NCBI RefSeq assembly: GCF_024171815.1
Contig: NZ_JAMTCJ010000004.1
Coordinates: forward strand, 248,001 to 312,000
Length of the DNA stretch: 64,000 nt
Reading direction: 5' to 3'
From: Williamsia maris
GTDB taxonomy: Bacteria; Actinomycetota; Actinomycetes; Mycobacteriales; Mycobacteriaceae
The notes below the pieces were generated by a model that saw nothing but the letters and a program-made list of their open reading frames with translations, ran no database searches and was not told the DNA's origin. The translations under genes were made by a program, and so were the position numbers. Shown here piece after piece: positions 35,306-43,610 of this stretch (position 1 is the stretch's first letter; the number at the start of each line of letters is the position of its first letter).

Positions 35306-35814
35306 GGCCCGACGACCATTTCGCCGCCGAGTGAGTGAGCGTGTAGTTCGCCGATCGGCATCACAGGTTCATGCGATTGGTGGTCCACCCACATGGCACG
35401 GCCGTCGACGACGGTCGGATCCATCGGTGGCCGTCCCTCGAGTGCGGGCCACAGCACCCACTCGTGCGCGGCGAAGTCACCCTGCACCAGATCGGCCACC
35501 CAGTAGATCGTCGACGCGTCGCTGCGGCCGGCAACGTCGTCAGCGTTCTCGGTGTAGATGAGAGCTCGCCCATCGGTGTCGCGGATTTCGATCGCCGCGT
35601 GATCATCGTCGGAGATGAAGAGATTCCACACCGAAGTCGTTACGTCCCAGGCGTTAGCGCGTTCCCCGGTCTGCATGAACGGTACGTCACGACGCACTGT
35701 CGCGATCGCGATCGTCCATCGCTGCGGGGGCGCGCCCGGACCAGTGATTGACCCATCAGGCCAGTAGACCCAGTGCGCGGCGTCAGCGAAGTACTCGTTG
35801 ATCGACGGATGCAT
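35302..35814 (-). CDS. Hypothetical protein related to its neighbour
   Basis: A 170-residue protein with a similar layout to the 34775 product: WVYWPDGSITG at the start, WVLWPALEGRPPMDPTVVDG and AMWVDHQSHEP near the end. It probably belongs to the same unknown family through tandem duplication. It starts at 35814 and its stop overlaps the following start (4 nt), so the two are co-translated. No catalytic motif is evident. Confidence 0.6.
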   Translation of the reverse strand: MHPSINEYFADAAHWVYWPDGSITGPGAPPQRWTIAIATVRRDVPFMQTGERANAWDVTTSVWNLFISDDDHAAIEIRDTDGRALIYTENADDVAGRSDASTIYWVADLVQGDFAAHEWVLWPALEGRPPMDPTVVDGRAMWVDHQSHEPVMPIGELHAHSLGGEMVVGP

Positions 35815-35883
35815 GTTGCGACCCTATGGGCACACGACACAGCGCGGAAGCCTGCGACAGCGCACCTGCCTGCCACAAGACGG

Positions 35884-36134
35884 TTAGAAGCGGAAATCCG
35901 CTGGTCGGTGCTGTGGCGGGGAGGCTGCGGGTGCGGTCTCCGACCGTGTGCCAATGCAGTGGTGGCGGCCTGCGTCGGTCCAGGATGCGACGCCGTCGGT
36001 GGAGGTGGGGTCACGAATCCGGTGCCTGCGCGGTACGGCCAGGCGACACCGGAAGCGGCCACCTCTGCGGCGGCGGTGCGGCTGTTCTGCTCTATCCACG
36101 ACGGAGGTCCTGCGCAGATCCTGGAGAAGCGCAC
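35884..36134 (-). pseudogene. Frameshifted relic of the 34775-type gene
   Basis: One frame reads AAAEVAASGVAWPYRAGTGF and, after a shift, another reads DGVASWTDAGRHHCIGTRSE. These match AELVANEVADAGVAWPYREG and NGVATWTDKGQHHVIGSLSD in the intact gene at 34775. The relic is only about 80 codons long. It shows that this family is being duplicated and lost inside the array. Confidence 0.65.
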
Positions 36135-36182
36135 TTAGAAATTGTCTCGCGGGTGGGCCGACGTTTGGGCGACGATAGGTGC

Positions 36183-36509
36183 GTGAAGGGGGATGATGTG
36201 GACGACGATTGGCGGCCGACGGCTGCGGATGGCTCTATCGCGCTGGTAGTTGACGGTGAAGCATTTCGGGTCGCGGTCGCGGCAGACGGTGGTTGCCGCT
36301 ATACCTGGGTTAGCGGCCCCACCCCCGGGTATGGGTTTGAGGCCAGCGCACCGCGGGTCGCGTGGCGATCCAGTAGTGGGCTGCCGCCGGCACCGCTCCC
36401 ACTGCCGTTGCCGACGATCGCGCACCGCCGGAGAGCCATTCGAGACTTCCTTGCCGAAATCGATCCCAAAACGGGTTACCTGTCCAGCGTTGACTCAACG
36501 CCGTCATAG
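36183..36509 (+). CDS. Small hypothetical protein
   Basis: A 108-residue protein starting at GTG 36183. It is acidic at the start and has a Pro-rich middle (GLPPAPLPLPLP). No family is recognised. It lies on the plus strand and is followed after 8 nt by the gene at 36518, a likely two-gene unit. Confidence 0.45.
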   Translation: MKGDDVDDDWRPTAADGSIALVVDGEAFRVAVAADGGCRYTWVSGPTPGYGFEASAPRVAWRSSSGLPPAPLPLPLPTIAHRRRAIRDFLAEIDPKTGYLSSVDSTPS

Positions 36510-36517
36510 AGGTGTGT

Positions 36518-36847
36518 ATGACTGAGCTTTTTCATGTGAGCTCTGTGTTGAACCGAGAGTCGATCAGACGCCACGGTTTGGACTGGCGCCGGATGGGAGC
36601 CGCACCAGGAATCGCGGGCCCCCGTGTACCGCAGTTGGCGGGCTGTTTCCTTGCAATCGGCGAGTTTGAGCGTCGCTGGTTCACCGAGATGAACAACACC
36701 GGCGGCCCAGTCGACGTGTGGCGCGTCGACAACATCGCCACCACGCAACTGGCCACGTCGATGGAGGGGCATCAGTTTTACCCCGGCCCAATCGGGCCCA
36801 CGCACCTCACTCTCGTGGAGATGGATGTGCCGCCAGTGACCAGGTAG
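36518..36847 (+). CDS. Small hypothetical protein with LFHVSS motif
   Basis: A 109-residue protein with LFHVSSVLNRESIRRHGLDW, GCFLAIGEFERRWF and NNTGGPVDVWRVD. The H-x-S-S and 'N...SI...HGL' pattern resembles ADP-ribosyl-binding or KptA-like folds known from small actinobacterial proteins, but the assignment is weak. AGAGGTG precedes the ATG. Confidence 0.6.
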   Translation: MTELFHVSSVLNRESIRRHGLDWRRMGAAPGIAGPRVPQLAGCFLAIGEFERRWFTEMNNTGGPVDVWRVDNIATTQLATSMEGHQFYPGPIGPTHLTLVEMDVPPVTR

Positions 36848-36872
36848 CCGAGGGCGTGTGGGTGGTCGGTTA

Positions 36873-37706
36873 TCACGCGCGGCCGGGAGGTCGGACGGTC
36901 GGCTCGTCGAGGACTAGAGCGATGTACATGTCGTTGGTGATGTCTGCCGAGGGGGTATTGGCTGGTCCGCGGCGATAGACGATGATCCCGGCGGGGCCGA
37001 CGCTGCGCGCGGGGACGGCTTCGCTGACTTGGCGTGTGACGCCGGCGACGAGTCGACCCGCCTCGGTGGGCCGGTTGTGGATCTGAGCGGCGGGGTCGTC
37101 GAGGTCGACGGTGATCCGGTCTCCGCGGCCGGGAACGACGGGCCCGAAATAGGCTGGCGGTGCGGTGATGTGGACTGTTCGCCGGGCGACATCCTGTGCT
37201 GCCCTGTAATCGGTGATCTGTTGAGGTGCGGGTTCGACGAGTATGAGGTCGGTGAGCGTGACCACGGCGCCGCCGGGGTCAAATGGGCCGGCCGCGGTGA
37301 GTAGAGGTTCGGGGAACTTCTGGACCCGCTCGACCTGGTGCAGGGTCTCGCCGCTGGCCGGGTCCTGTGCTGTTCCCAGATAGATCTGGCGGACCCTGGC
37401 GATTGTTGCTGTGGCTTCGACGCCGGGTACACCGTCGGAGTGCCATGACAGCCAGATAACGATGGGCTGGTCGAGGGGGTTGCCGTCAGACGGGTCCCAC
37501 CGCGCGACTCCGCCATCAACTGTGACGAGGTCGCGGTCGCGGTCCCAACCGGTGACGCGCACCGGCGACCGATCAGCGCCGGTGGGGTGGGCATGGAGGG
37601 TGCCTGTGATGGTCTCGCCGACCGCAGGCGGGGTGCGGCAACATTCGTACTCGAACAATGCAATCCGAACCGTCAGCGACGGCAAAGGTGTAATCACCGT
37701 GTTCAC
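36873..37706 (-). CDS. Hypothetical protein, paralogue of 44862-45701
   Basis: A 277-residue protein of unknown function, about 70% identical by eye to the product at 44862-45701. It has shared blocks such as EYECCRTPPAVGETITGTL, GWDRDRDLVTVDG and DDPAAQIHNRP. No membrane segment or active site is seen. About 80 bp upstream of the start is also duplicated (37711 and 45705), so gene and promoter were copied together. Confidence 0.68.
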   Translation of the reverse strand: MNTVITPLPSLTVRIALFEYECCRTPPAVGETITGTLHAHPTGADRSPVRVTGWDRDRDLVTVDGGVARWDPSDGNPLDQPIVIWLSWHSDGVPGVEATATIARVRQIYLGTAQDPASGETLHQVERVQKFPEPLLTAAGPFDPGGAVVTLTDLILVEPAPQQITDYRAAQDVARRTVHITAPPAYFGPVVPGRGDRITVDLDDPAAQIHNRPTEAGRLVAGVTRQVSEAVPARSVGPAGIIVYRRGPANTPSADITNDMYIALVLDEPTVRPPGRA

Positions 37707-37710
37707 CGGG

Positions 37711-37792
37711 AGTTAGACGATCCGCAGCACGACGGCCGCGGGTCCCAGTGCACCTAATGGCGAATCGTACGTGTCACTGCCGGCTGGCGTCC
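37711..37792. repeat. Duplicated upstream segment, copy 1
   Basis: About 80 bp that match 45705-45788 with few changes (for example CCGCAGCACGACGGCCGCGG in both). It sits just upstream of the 36873 gene, as its partner does upstream of the 44862 gene. Confidence 0.7.
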
Positions 37793-37858
37793 ACAGTGAT
37801 CCATCCTCGCGAGTTCGATGCGTTGATGTTGCGCATAGGTCCAGCTCGTAGGTCCTTC

Positions 37859-37926
37859 GACCTGCGGTGATCCGGTGATGGGAATAAGTCCAAAAGCGAT
37901 AAGAGACTTATCCAGTAGAAGTTCAG
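37859..37926. repeat. 68-bp cassette-type repeat, copy B
   Basis: Begins GACCTGCGGTGATCCGGTG, hairpin GGAATAAGTCC-aaaagcgataag-AGACTTATCC, right end GTTCAG. It is followed by TTGTGCGACAGTGGATTT, which is similar to the flank of copy A. Confidence 0.75.
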
Positions 37927-37989
37927 TCATGTTGTGCGACAGTGGATTTGATCGCACTTACGATGCAAAGCAGCCCGAGCTTCTCCCCG

Positions 37990-38721
37990 TCAGGTGATAC
38001 GTAACAGGCCGGGCTCGGATCGCAGGTTGAGGTCTTTCAATAGGCCGATGACCGTGTACTCCCCCTGGGGAAAGGATTCGATGTCGGGTGTCGTGAGGTC
38101 TGCCCGGTAGAGCTCAACGGTTTCGCCGGGGTTCAGGTCTGGTAGGCCTCCGACTCCGCCGGAGTACACGACCCCGGGTGTCATGATTGGTTTGCCGTCT
38201 GCGTCGAGCAGCCAGGCAAGAACGGTCGGTGTGTCCTCGGCGACGTTGCGCCACATTGCGTTGCTGGTGTTGGTCAAGGTGGGCCGAATGTTCGGCCGGG
38301 TCCCGGCGGCGGTCGTCGTCTCCATCAAATCCAATCGCAGCTGGGCGCGTCGATAGCGTTTCGCAGGCACGGCGTGCAGGGGCCATCCATCCGTGGTGCT
38401 GACCATCCACCGGCCCTCCTCGGTGAGCGACGACGAGATGAGGACCCAAGCCCCCGGCTCGTCGAGGGACGGTGCGGCCACGGTCTCGCGCCGGTTGCGG
38501 TCGTTGTCGAGAGACTGGATCATCCGCCAACCGCTTTCGGGCAACACTCGCAGTGCGTCTCCAACGTGAGGCGGGAACTCAAAGTTGCGGTCAGCAGGGA
38601 AAAACGCCCGCAACGATGTGCCAGGATCCGCCAGTACGTCAGCCGGGACCTCGTCAAAGACATGGATTTGAAACGCCTGCGGTTGCACGTCGGAATTGGG
38701 CACGGGTCCAGACTTGCACAC
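37990..38721 (-). CDS. Hypothetical cassette protein
   Basis: A 243-residue protein of unknown function, starting at GTG 38721. Frames extending to 38841 would run through repeat C and are unlikely. It is mostly beta-strand-like in the second half (ELYRADLTTPDIESFPQGEY), possibly an immunoglobulin-like or COG1470-type domain. It is the only gene between repeats B and C, making a 0.9-kb unit, and ends 63 bp from repeat B. Confidence 0.55.
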   Translation of the reverse strand: MCKSGPVPNSDVQPQAFQIHVFDEVPADVLADPGTSLRAFFPADRNFEFPPHVGDALRVLPESGWRMIQSLDNDRNRRETVAAPSLDEPGAWVLISSSLTEEGRWMVSTTDGWPLHAVPAKRYRRAQLRLDLMETTTAAGTRPNIRPTLTNTSNAMWRNVAEDTPTVLAWLLDADGKPIMTPGVVYSGGVGGLPDLNPGETVELYRADLTTPDIESFPQGEYTVIGLLKDLNLRSEPGLLRIT

Positions 38722-38773
38722 CAATCCATCCCGATTACAGCGCTGCTGCAGCCTCTCGCGGTTGCAGATGCCT

Positions 38774-38841
38774 GACCTGCGGTGGTCCGGTCCAGAGAAG
38801 AAGTCCAAAAGTGATAAAGGACTTATCCAGTAGAAGTTCAC
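38774..38841. repeat. 68-bp cassette-type repeat, copy C
   Basis: Begins GACCTGCGGTGGTCCGGT, hairpin AAGTCC-aaaagtgataaa-GGACTTATCC (6-bp stem), right end GTTCAC. Together with copy B it bounds a 0.9-kb unit. Confidence 0.75.
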
Positions 38842-38940
38842 ATGCGTTGCCGCACTTCAATTTTGAGATCCCCGATGGGGTTGGTCATTCGAGCCGACGT
38901 CGAGTGGGCCGTGCTTGTTGTATTGGCGTCGTGCACGATT

Positions 38941-39414
38941 TTATGCCCGCTTGACGACATTTCCGAAGAGGTACGTCTCCTGCGGAAGCACGTTTCGCAC
39001 CTGTATGAACGCACTCGACTTGTCCACCAACTGCACCACGGCCTCAGCCGCGGAGTTTGCACACTCGGCGGCGTCCCGTCCGCGTACCTCGACGGTAATC
39101 TTGCCCTCCGGGAGCGCCCCGGACACCTTAACCTTCATTCGGGATGTCAGACCATCCGTACCGTCGCTGCTGCACAGGCCCGACAGCGCGGCCACCTGAC
39201 CGGAGAGTGAGTCATCGACAGCACCCTCGAGCTGAAACGGTTGGTCTGTTCCCAGGCGGCTGAAGGAGATGCGCGACGGGTCCGTCGGGATCTCGATAGC
39301 AACGATCGCCACCTCGCTAACAGCCACAGCCGGTGCGTCGTCGCCGTCGTCACTACATCCGGTCACAGCGCCGGCGAGGACCGCGAGCACGCCAACTGCA
39401 GAACAACAGCGCAT
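38941..39414 (-). CDS. Putative lipoprotein, cassette gene
   Basis: A 157-residue protein with a lipobox (LAVLAGAVTGC) after a short signal peptide, so lipid-anchored outside the membrane. A pair of Cys residues (LCSSDG and AAECANS) may form a disulfide. The C-terminal part resembles small actinobacterial lipoproteins of unknown role. It ends 100 bp from repeat C. Confidence 0.65.
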   Translation of the reverse strand: MRCCSAVGVLAVLAGAVTGCSDDGDDAPAVAVSEVAIVAIEIPTDPSRISFSRLGTDQPFQLEGAVDDSLSGQVAALSGLCSSDGTDGLTSRMKVKVSGALPEGKITVEVRGRDAAECANSAAEAVVQLVDKSSAFIQVRNVLPQETYLFGNVVKRA

Positions 39415-39635
39415 CCACTCATGCAGCGACCCTATGTCGGATTCGTCTGATCGCCGTGTAGATTCTGCACCCGGTCAAGTTCGGGCCGAGAACCCTACGA
39501 AGGCCGCGGAACAGTGGCGTCTTGCCCGGTCCGCCCGTAGGGTGCGAACAAATCCAGACCGTCTGGGAGGCTGTGGTGGCCCGGTCGGGTGCCAGGTCTA
39601 GCGTGTCAGTATGAACTCATCGCTGCGTCGAAAGA

Positions 39636-41069
39636 ATGCCTCCGTCTGATCAGCCGCGGTGGAGTATGACTCCAGCCGTTTCCGACCTCGTCGAACAGAT
39701 CGAGCAACAGGACGGTGCCCGCAGGCTGTCGCTGTCGGATGTCATCAATACGGTCCGTCTGCGAGGTCGCTCCGTCACCGCCGCCGATACTCAACTCGAG
39801 ATCGCGATCGCCGTCCACGATGTCGATGACGCTGGCTCATTTCCACCCAACTCGCTGCCGCGCGCCGTGGTGATGACGATCTACCCCTTCCCCGCCGGCC
39901 TTACAGGCGCCGAAGCCATTCGCGATGGTGCGAGCACCGCCATCGCCGACGCCGAAGGTGAAGCATGGCTCCGCGTCGTTCTGGGCGATGAACTCGCCGA
40001 CTACGCCTACCAGCTGCACACCAACATCCGGCCCCGAGGCAAACGCGCAGCGCTGCACACACACCAGAAGATTTTCGCGTCCTTCATCGCTCGACGCGAC
40101 CACCATTTGCTCGCGCCCGACAACTTCACCTGGCAGCGCCTCAGCCACACGAGCCAGCAGCTACCCCGCAAACTCGAACCATCCACGCACAACACCGAAT
40201 TGATCGAACTAGTGGCCGCGTCAGGCCCGTTCGCAGATGCGGAACTTGTACGCGATTTACGAACCAACCCCGACGGGACATGGCGAATACAACTGACCGG
40301 GGACGACCTCGACCACCTCACCCCCGTGGCCCGCGAAGCCCTCGAGCAGGCCTACCAACTCTTCCGGATCCGCGGCGCGATCCACACCAGCCTGCAACCT
40401 GAACGCCTCATCGCAACACCACACGAGGTGCAACTGCACTTTCGGTGGAAACGCAACCCCAACACCTTCGCCATTGCCACCCAACTGCCCCAAACGGAAG
40501 CATCGTTCTACTCCCCTGTCTCAAATCCCGCCGCCTGGATGTCCTACCGAGCCAGCGACTGGGACGAAGAACTCAGCACCGGCTGGGTGCGATGGGCACA
40601 ACGCAGCCGCATCAACGGCGTCATCCACCTTGGCCGCCGCCAGGAGCTCACGCGCAGCGGCGGCTACAGCTCCATCGGCAACCTCACCCCGCGAGCAGAC
40701 ACCAACGGAATTGTGTCCATTCCGCACGGCGAGAACCTCGCAATGGACACCACCGTGACCTACCGCGCCAGCAGACTCATTGCCTGGAACCACGAACTAG
40801 ACGTTCGACACAAGCCGTACGCGTTCGCAGCCCACGCCGTGATCGCCTGGACCGACACCCCGGGCGTCGCGTCCCTCGACATCCTCGAAGCACTTCCCAC
40901 CACCCCTGACTACAGCATTCGCCGAGCAGCGTTCCACGCCATCCACGACGCCGCCGACGCCGGCGCCCACCTGATCACCACCACACTCACCACACCTGTC
41001 CTCGACGAACTCGGGTTGGTGACCGAAACAACGGGGCGCCGCGTGCTCGACGTTCTGACCATGCCGTAA
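39636..41069 (+). CDS. Hypothetical protein
   Basis: A 477-residue protein of unknown family on the plus strand. It has no signal peptide or membrane segment. Conspicuous parts are SDVINTVRLRGRS, a Trp-rich middle (GTWRIQL, NFTWQRL) and GYSSIGNLTPRAD. It ends 136 bp before repeat D. No known enzymatic motif is visible. It might be a cargo gene of the array. Confidence 0.6.
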   Translation: MPPSDQPRWSMTPAVSDLVEQIEQQDGARRLSLSDVINTVRLRGRSVTAADTQLEIAIAVHDVDDAGSFPPNSLPRAVVMTIYPFPAGLTGAEAIRDGASTAIADAEGEAWLRVVLGDELADYAYQLHTNIRPRGKRAALHTHQKIFASFIARRDHHLLAPDNFTWQRLSHTSQQLPRKLEPSTHNTELIELVAASGPFADAELVRDLRTNPDGTWRIQLTGDDLDHLTPVAREALEQAYQLFRIRGAIHTSLQPERLIATPHEVQLHFRWKRNPNTFAIATQLPQTEASFYSPVSNPAAWMSYRASDWDEELSTGWVRWAQRSRINGVIHLGRRQELTRSGGYSSIGNLTPRADTNGIVSIPHGENLAMDTTVTYRASRLIAWNHELDVRHKPYAFAAHAVIAWTDTPGVASLDILEALPTTPDYSIRRAAFHAIHDAADAGAHLITTTLTTPVLDELGLVTETTGRRVLDVLTMP

Positions 41070-41204
41070 TTCGCCACCACCCAAATCGCAGCATTGGGCG
41101 GGCCGCGGACCTCACGCGGCGGCGCGGCACGCCACTCGTCTCATGACGGGGTAGTGGCGGCAACGGCAGAACAGACCCGGCGAAAACGCACCCAACAGCT
41201 TCCT

Positions 41205-41272
41205 GACCACCTGCGATGCGCCGTCAAGAATAAGTCCAAAAGTGATAAAGGACTTATCCAGTAGACGTTAGC
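41205..41272. repeat. 68-bp cassette-type repeat, copy D
   Basis: Left part diverged (GACCACCTGCGATGCG), hairpin AATAAGTCC-aaaagtgataaa-GGACTTATCC intact, right end GTTAGC. It is the last copy found; the gene that ends beside it (41317) is the last candidate cassette gene. Confidence 0.72.
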
Positions 41273-41316
41273 TTGCTCGCAATCGCGCTCCACCAGTCCA
41301 GTGGGTGCTCGTGGCC

Positions 41317-41916
41317 TCACGTCTGGGTCGGGAATCCGTGTAGCAGGACCATCACCACTGCTGCGTCTTGCGATTCCTCGGCGGCGGCGACGGAGCGGTA
41401 CCGCTCAACGACCTCGAGCAACTCGACACCCAGGGCGTCGGTCTGAGAAGGGGTCAAGCGTAGAACGTTGTCGGCGCTGAACGTCGCGTCGGTCCAATCA
41501 GGTCCCCAGGATGTAGCGGTGCGGCCGTATTCCATCAAGCGTGACCATTGGTGTTCGAGCATTACGGCTTTCGCCGCCTCCGCCGCGGTGGCTCCGTGGG
41601 GCGAGTCGCTGAAGTCGGTTGGAAACCATGAAATTCCGTGCGCTGCACGCCACCACCGCTGCCGACCGTCCCCGCTCGCGTTGTCGGTCTCCTCGACAAA
41701 CCCACTCGCGGCCAGTTGATTAACGTGGTAGCTGACCGACGCTGGTGATTCCTCGACAATTTCTCCGAGTTGAGTTGCCGTCAGCGAGTCGTGAGCCTTG
41801 AGTGCATGGAGCAAGCGCAGCCGCGTGGGGTGTGACAGAGCTTTGAGCTCGGGCAAGGTCGACACCCGTTTGATGTCATCACGTGTCTTTCGATTCTCGG
41901 TCACGGACGTCACCAT
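41317..41916 (-). CDS. ArsR-type (HTH_20) regulator
   Basis: A 199-residue regulator with a winged helix-turn-helix: TLPELKALSHPTRLRLLHAL, LTATQLGEIVEESPASVSYH and VNQLAASGFVEETD. The C-terminal part is a helical effector-like region. The start at 41916 is the best ATG; longer forms lack domain support. Its 3' end lies 45 bp from repeat D. Candidate operators lie upstream at 42019-42053. Confidence 0.78.
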   Translation of the reverse strand: MVTSVTENRKTRDDIKRVSTLPELKALSHPTRLRLLHALKAHDSLTATQLGEIVEESPASVSYHVNQLAASGFVEETDNASGDGRQRWWRAAHGISWFPTDFSDSPHGATAAEAAKAVMLEHQWSRLMEYGRTATSWGPDWTDATFSADNVLRLTPSQTDALGVELLEVVERYRSVAAAEESQDAAVVMVLLHGFPTQT

Positions 41917-42018
41917 ATATCCGCAACGAATCTTGCGCAATAATTCCTTCGGGAGTCTTTTTGCTCTCAGATCTGATGCACCAAACACGTCCATGGGTGG
42001 TTGCGCCGGCTGATCGAG

Positions 42019-42053
42019 TCATGTCAGGTGAAAGCGCTGTTTTACTGACATGA
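42019..42053. promoter_or_regulatory. 9-bp inverted repeat upstream of the ArsR-type gene
   Basis: TCATGTCAG (42019) pairs with CTGACATGA (42045) across 17 bp. It lies about 100 bp upstream of the regulator start. It may be an operator or a terminator-like hairpin; no T-run follows. Confidence 0.4.
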
Positions 42054-42139
42054 GGCCGAAGCCGCTCCCCTGCAGCGGAACTGGCCGAATACAGGGACTA
42101 CGTCAACGTGAAGGCGAGACCGGTTGCGTAGCAGAAATT

Positions 42140-42246
42140 TCAGAGCAGCAGCGATCGCATCATTACTGCGTTGAGCATGCCGCTTTCGACGAACCGTAGT
42201 AGTGCGTGGTGGCTTTCGTCGATGTCGCGGGTGTGCTCTCGAACCC
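42140..42246 (-). pseudogene. C-terminal relic of a TetR gene
   Basis: The minus strand encodes HTRDIDESHHALLRFVESG and a short tail to a TGA stop. It matches the end of the TetR protein at 48955-49638 (MHTRDIEDRHHALLRFVEGG). The rest of the gene is gone. It is evidence of past duplication or replacement in the region 42-54 kb. Confidence 0.65.
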
Positions 42247-42313
42247 CAAAACCTTTAACGCGTCGTACCGCGCGCGGTTTCGGGTGTCTCGCTTGAGAAG
42301 GGTCGCTGCCGAA

Positions 42314-42538
42314 TCAGAAAGAGCCTCCGCCGAAGTAGAGGTGCACTCGAACGGTGTGCTGTCGCATCCCTGTTCCTAGGTCGAGGCTTCCCGTCAACAG
42401 GACGTCGCCGATCGCGACGGCACCGGCGTCGCCAGCGTGGCGCACTGTTGCCCGCTTGATCTGGTCGCTGAGCGCGGCGCCCTCGAGGTCAGAGGGCAGC
42501 TCGAATCGAAACGTGGCTTCGTTATTTCTTTTGGCCAC
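42314..42538 (-). CDS. Small hypothetical protein
   Basis: A 74-residue protein (ends VRVHLYFGGGSF) with no known family. It overlaps the downstream end of the 42522-43261 gene by 17 nt, so the two are likely co-expressed. Its overall pattern (charged strand-rich) is like small immunity or chaperone proteins, which is only a guess. Confidence 0.5.
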   Translation of the reverse strand: MAKRNNEATFRFELPSDLEGAALSDQIKRATVRHAGDAGAVAIGDVLLTGSLDLGTGMRQHTVRVHLYFGGGSF

Positions 42539-43261
42539 GCGACGGCGTCCTCATTGGGGGCACGGGGTCGATCGTTGTCCTGATCATGGGGTCGAAGTCG
42601 ACAGGGTCCGGCCATTGCATGTGTCCGCTGGCGAATGTTTGAAGCCGATTGCCGGCTGTCCAGATGGTGCCGTCTGCGGTCCGGGCGACTTTGGGCCGGG
42701 TGTCGTGGACGGGGTAGCTAGCGGTGGGTTTCATCGTGGTGGGGTCGAGAAAGGTTACGAGCCAAAACTGCCCGCGTGTTCGGTCGTACGTGGTGGGTTC
42801 GTGAAAAGGCCACCGTTCAACGACACGGTTGTTGCTGGCGCTGGGTGGATGCGTGACGACCCAGATCAGGTCGTCGGCGGACCCGGCCCAGAGCACCGTT
42901 TCTGGAATGGTGACTGGTGGTCCCGCGGACAGATCGGACCGGATGGTCACAGCGACGTCGCCGCCGCAGAACAGGTGCAGGGGGAGCCGGCGAGTATCCA
43001 TCGTGGATCGGTGATGCCGTTGCTTGGGATGGGCGGGAGGACGGGCCCGAGGGTGACGGCCCCTGTGGCGCTCACGCGTACGAGCCGCACACCTCCGGCG
43101 ACGTCCTTCGCGTCTCTGTGGATCGCGGTGATGGTGTCGCCGTCGACCACAGCGCCGTACAACATTCCTGGTGGCACGTCGAGCACGATGGCAGGAGCGT
43201 CAGGGGTACGAATTTCCCACTGCCGGTGGTCGGTTCGAGCGAGGACTGACTCCCGGCCCAT
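42522..43261 (-). pseudogene. Hypothetical gene with frameshift at a G5 run
   Basis: Two overlapping frames form one likely protein of about 245 residues: the first from 43261 ends its coherent part at TDPRWILAGSP, the second resumes at LHLFCGGDVAVTIRSD and runs to 42522. They meet at GGGGG (42980-42984 on the plus strand), a common indel site. Either a real pseudogene or a sequencing slip. The protein looks like a WD/propeller-type fold but no family is certain. Confidence 0.55.
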
Positions 43262-43304
43262 TTCGGCTACGTCACCTGGACAACTGGCGCTGTGTTCACT
43301 GCCG

Positions 43305-43610
43305 GTGCGATTGAGCTACCTCGACGTACAGTTGGTCGTGCCCGCCCGCCGAGTAGTCAACTGGTCCGGCCGCAGATTGTTCTGGGTCGGGATCTTCATA
43401 TTGGCGCTCTCGGTGGTCATGATCGGAACCGTCGGCGAGTTTCAGCACCCCTCCAAAACATTTGGATGCGATCCGGTTGCCTGCACGCCCGGTGAGTCCA
43501 GTTGGCCCACCGGGTCCGGCTTATGGATAGTTATAGGAGTCGCCGCGCTGGGCGTGGTGCTGACTGTCGCAGGCGCCTTGAAGCGGAGACGCGAAGCACG
43601 TCCGAAGTGA
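43305..43610 (+). CDS. Small membrane protein
   Basis: A 101-residue protein with two hydrophobic segments (LFWVGIFILALSVVMIGTV and LWIVIGVAALGVVLTVAGAL) and a Cys-containing loop (FGCDPVACTPGE). It has a GTG start with no strong ribosome binding site. The function is unknown. Confidence 0.5.
   Translation: MRLSYLDVQLVVPARRVVNWSGRRLFWVGIFILALSVVMIGTVGEFQHPSKTFGCDPVACTPGESSWPTGSGLWIVIGVAALGVVLTVAGALKRRREARPK

Noticed and set aside
39829-40321. Minus-strand frames inside the 39636 gene
   Set aside because: They have no start signals or family patterns and oppose a coherent 477-codon gene.
34712-41272. The four repeats as a CRISPR array
   Set aside because: Spacings are 0.9-3.1 kb with genes between copies, far from the 30-40-bp spacers of CRISPR, and no cas gene is present.
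34712-41272. The repeats as simple rho-independent terminators
   Set aside because: The hairpins are not followed by T-runs on either strand, and sequence conservation covers 67-68 bp plus flanks, not only the stem. A terminator by-function cannot be excluded.
31143-41272. A classical class 1-3 integron
   Set aside because: The right ends do not fit GTTRRRY well, the recombinase has no clear IntI-specific helix, and cassette genes face the recombinase.
23692-41272. Prophage
   Set aside because: There is a tyrosine recombinase but no capsid, portal, terminase, tail or lysis gene.
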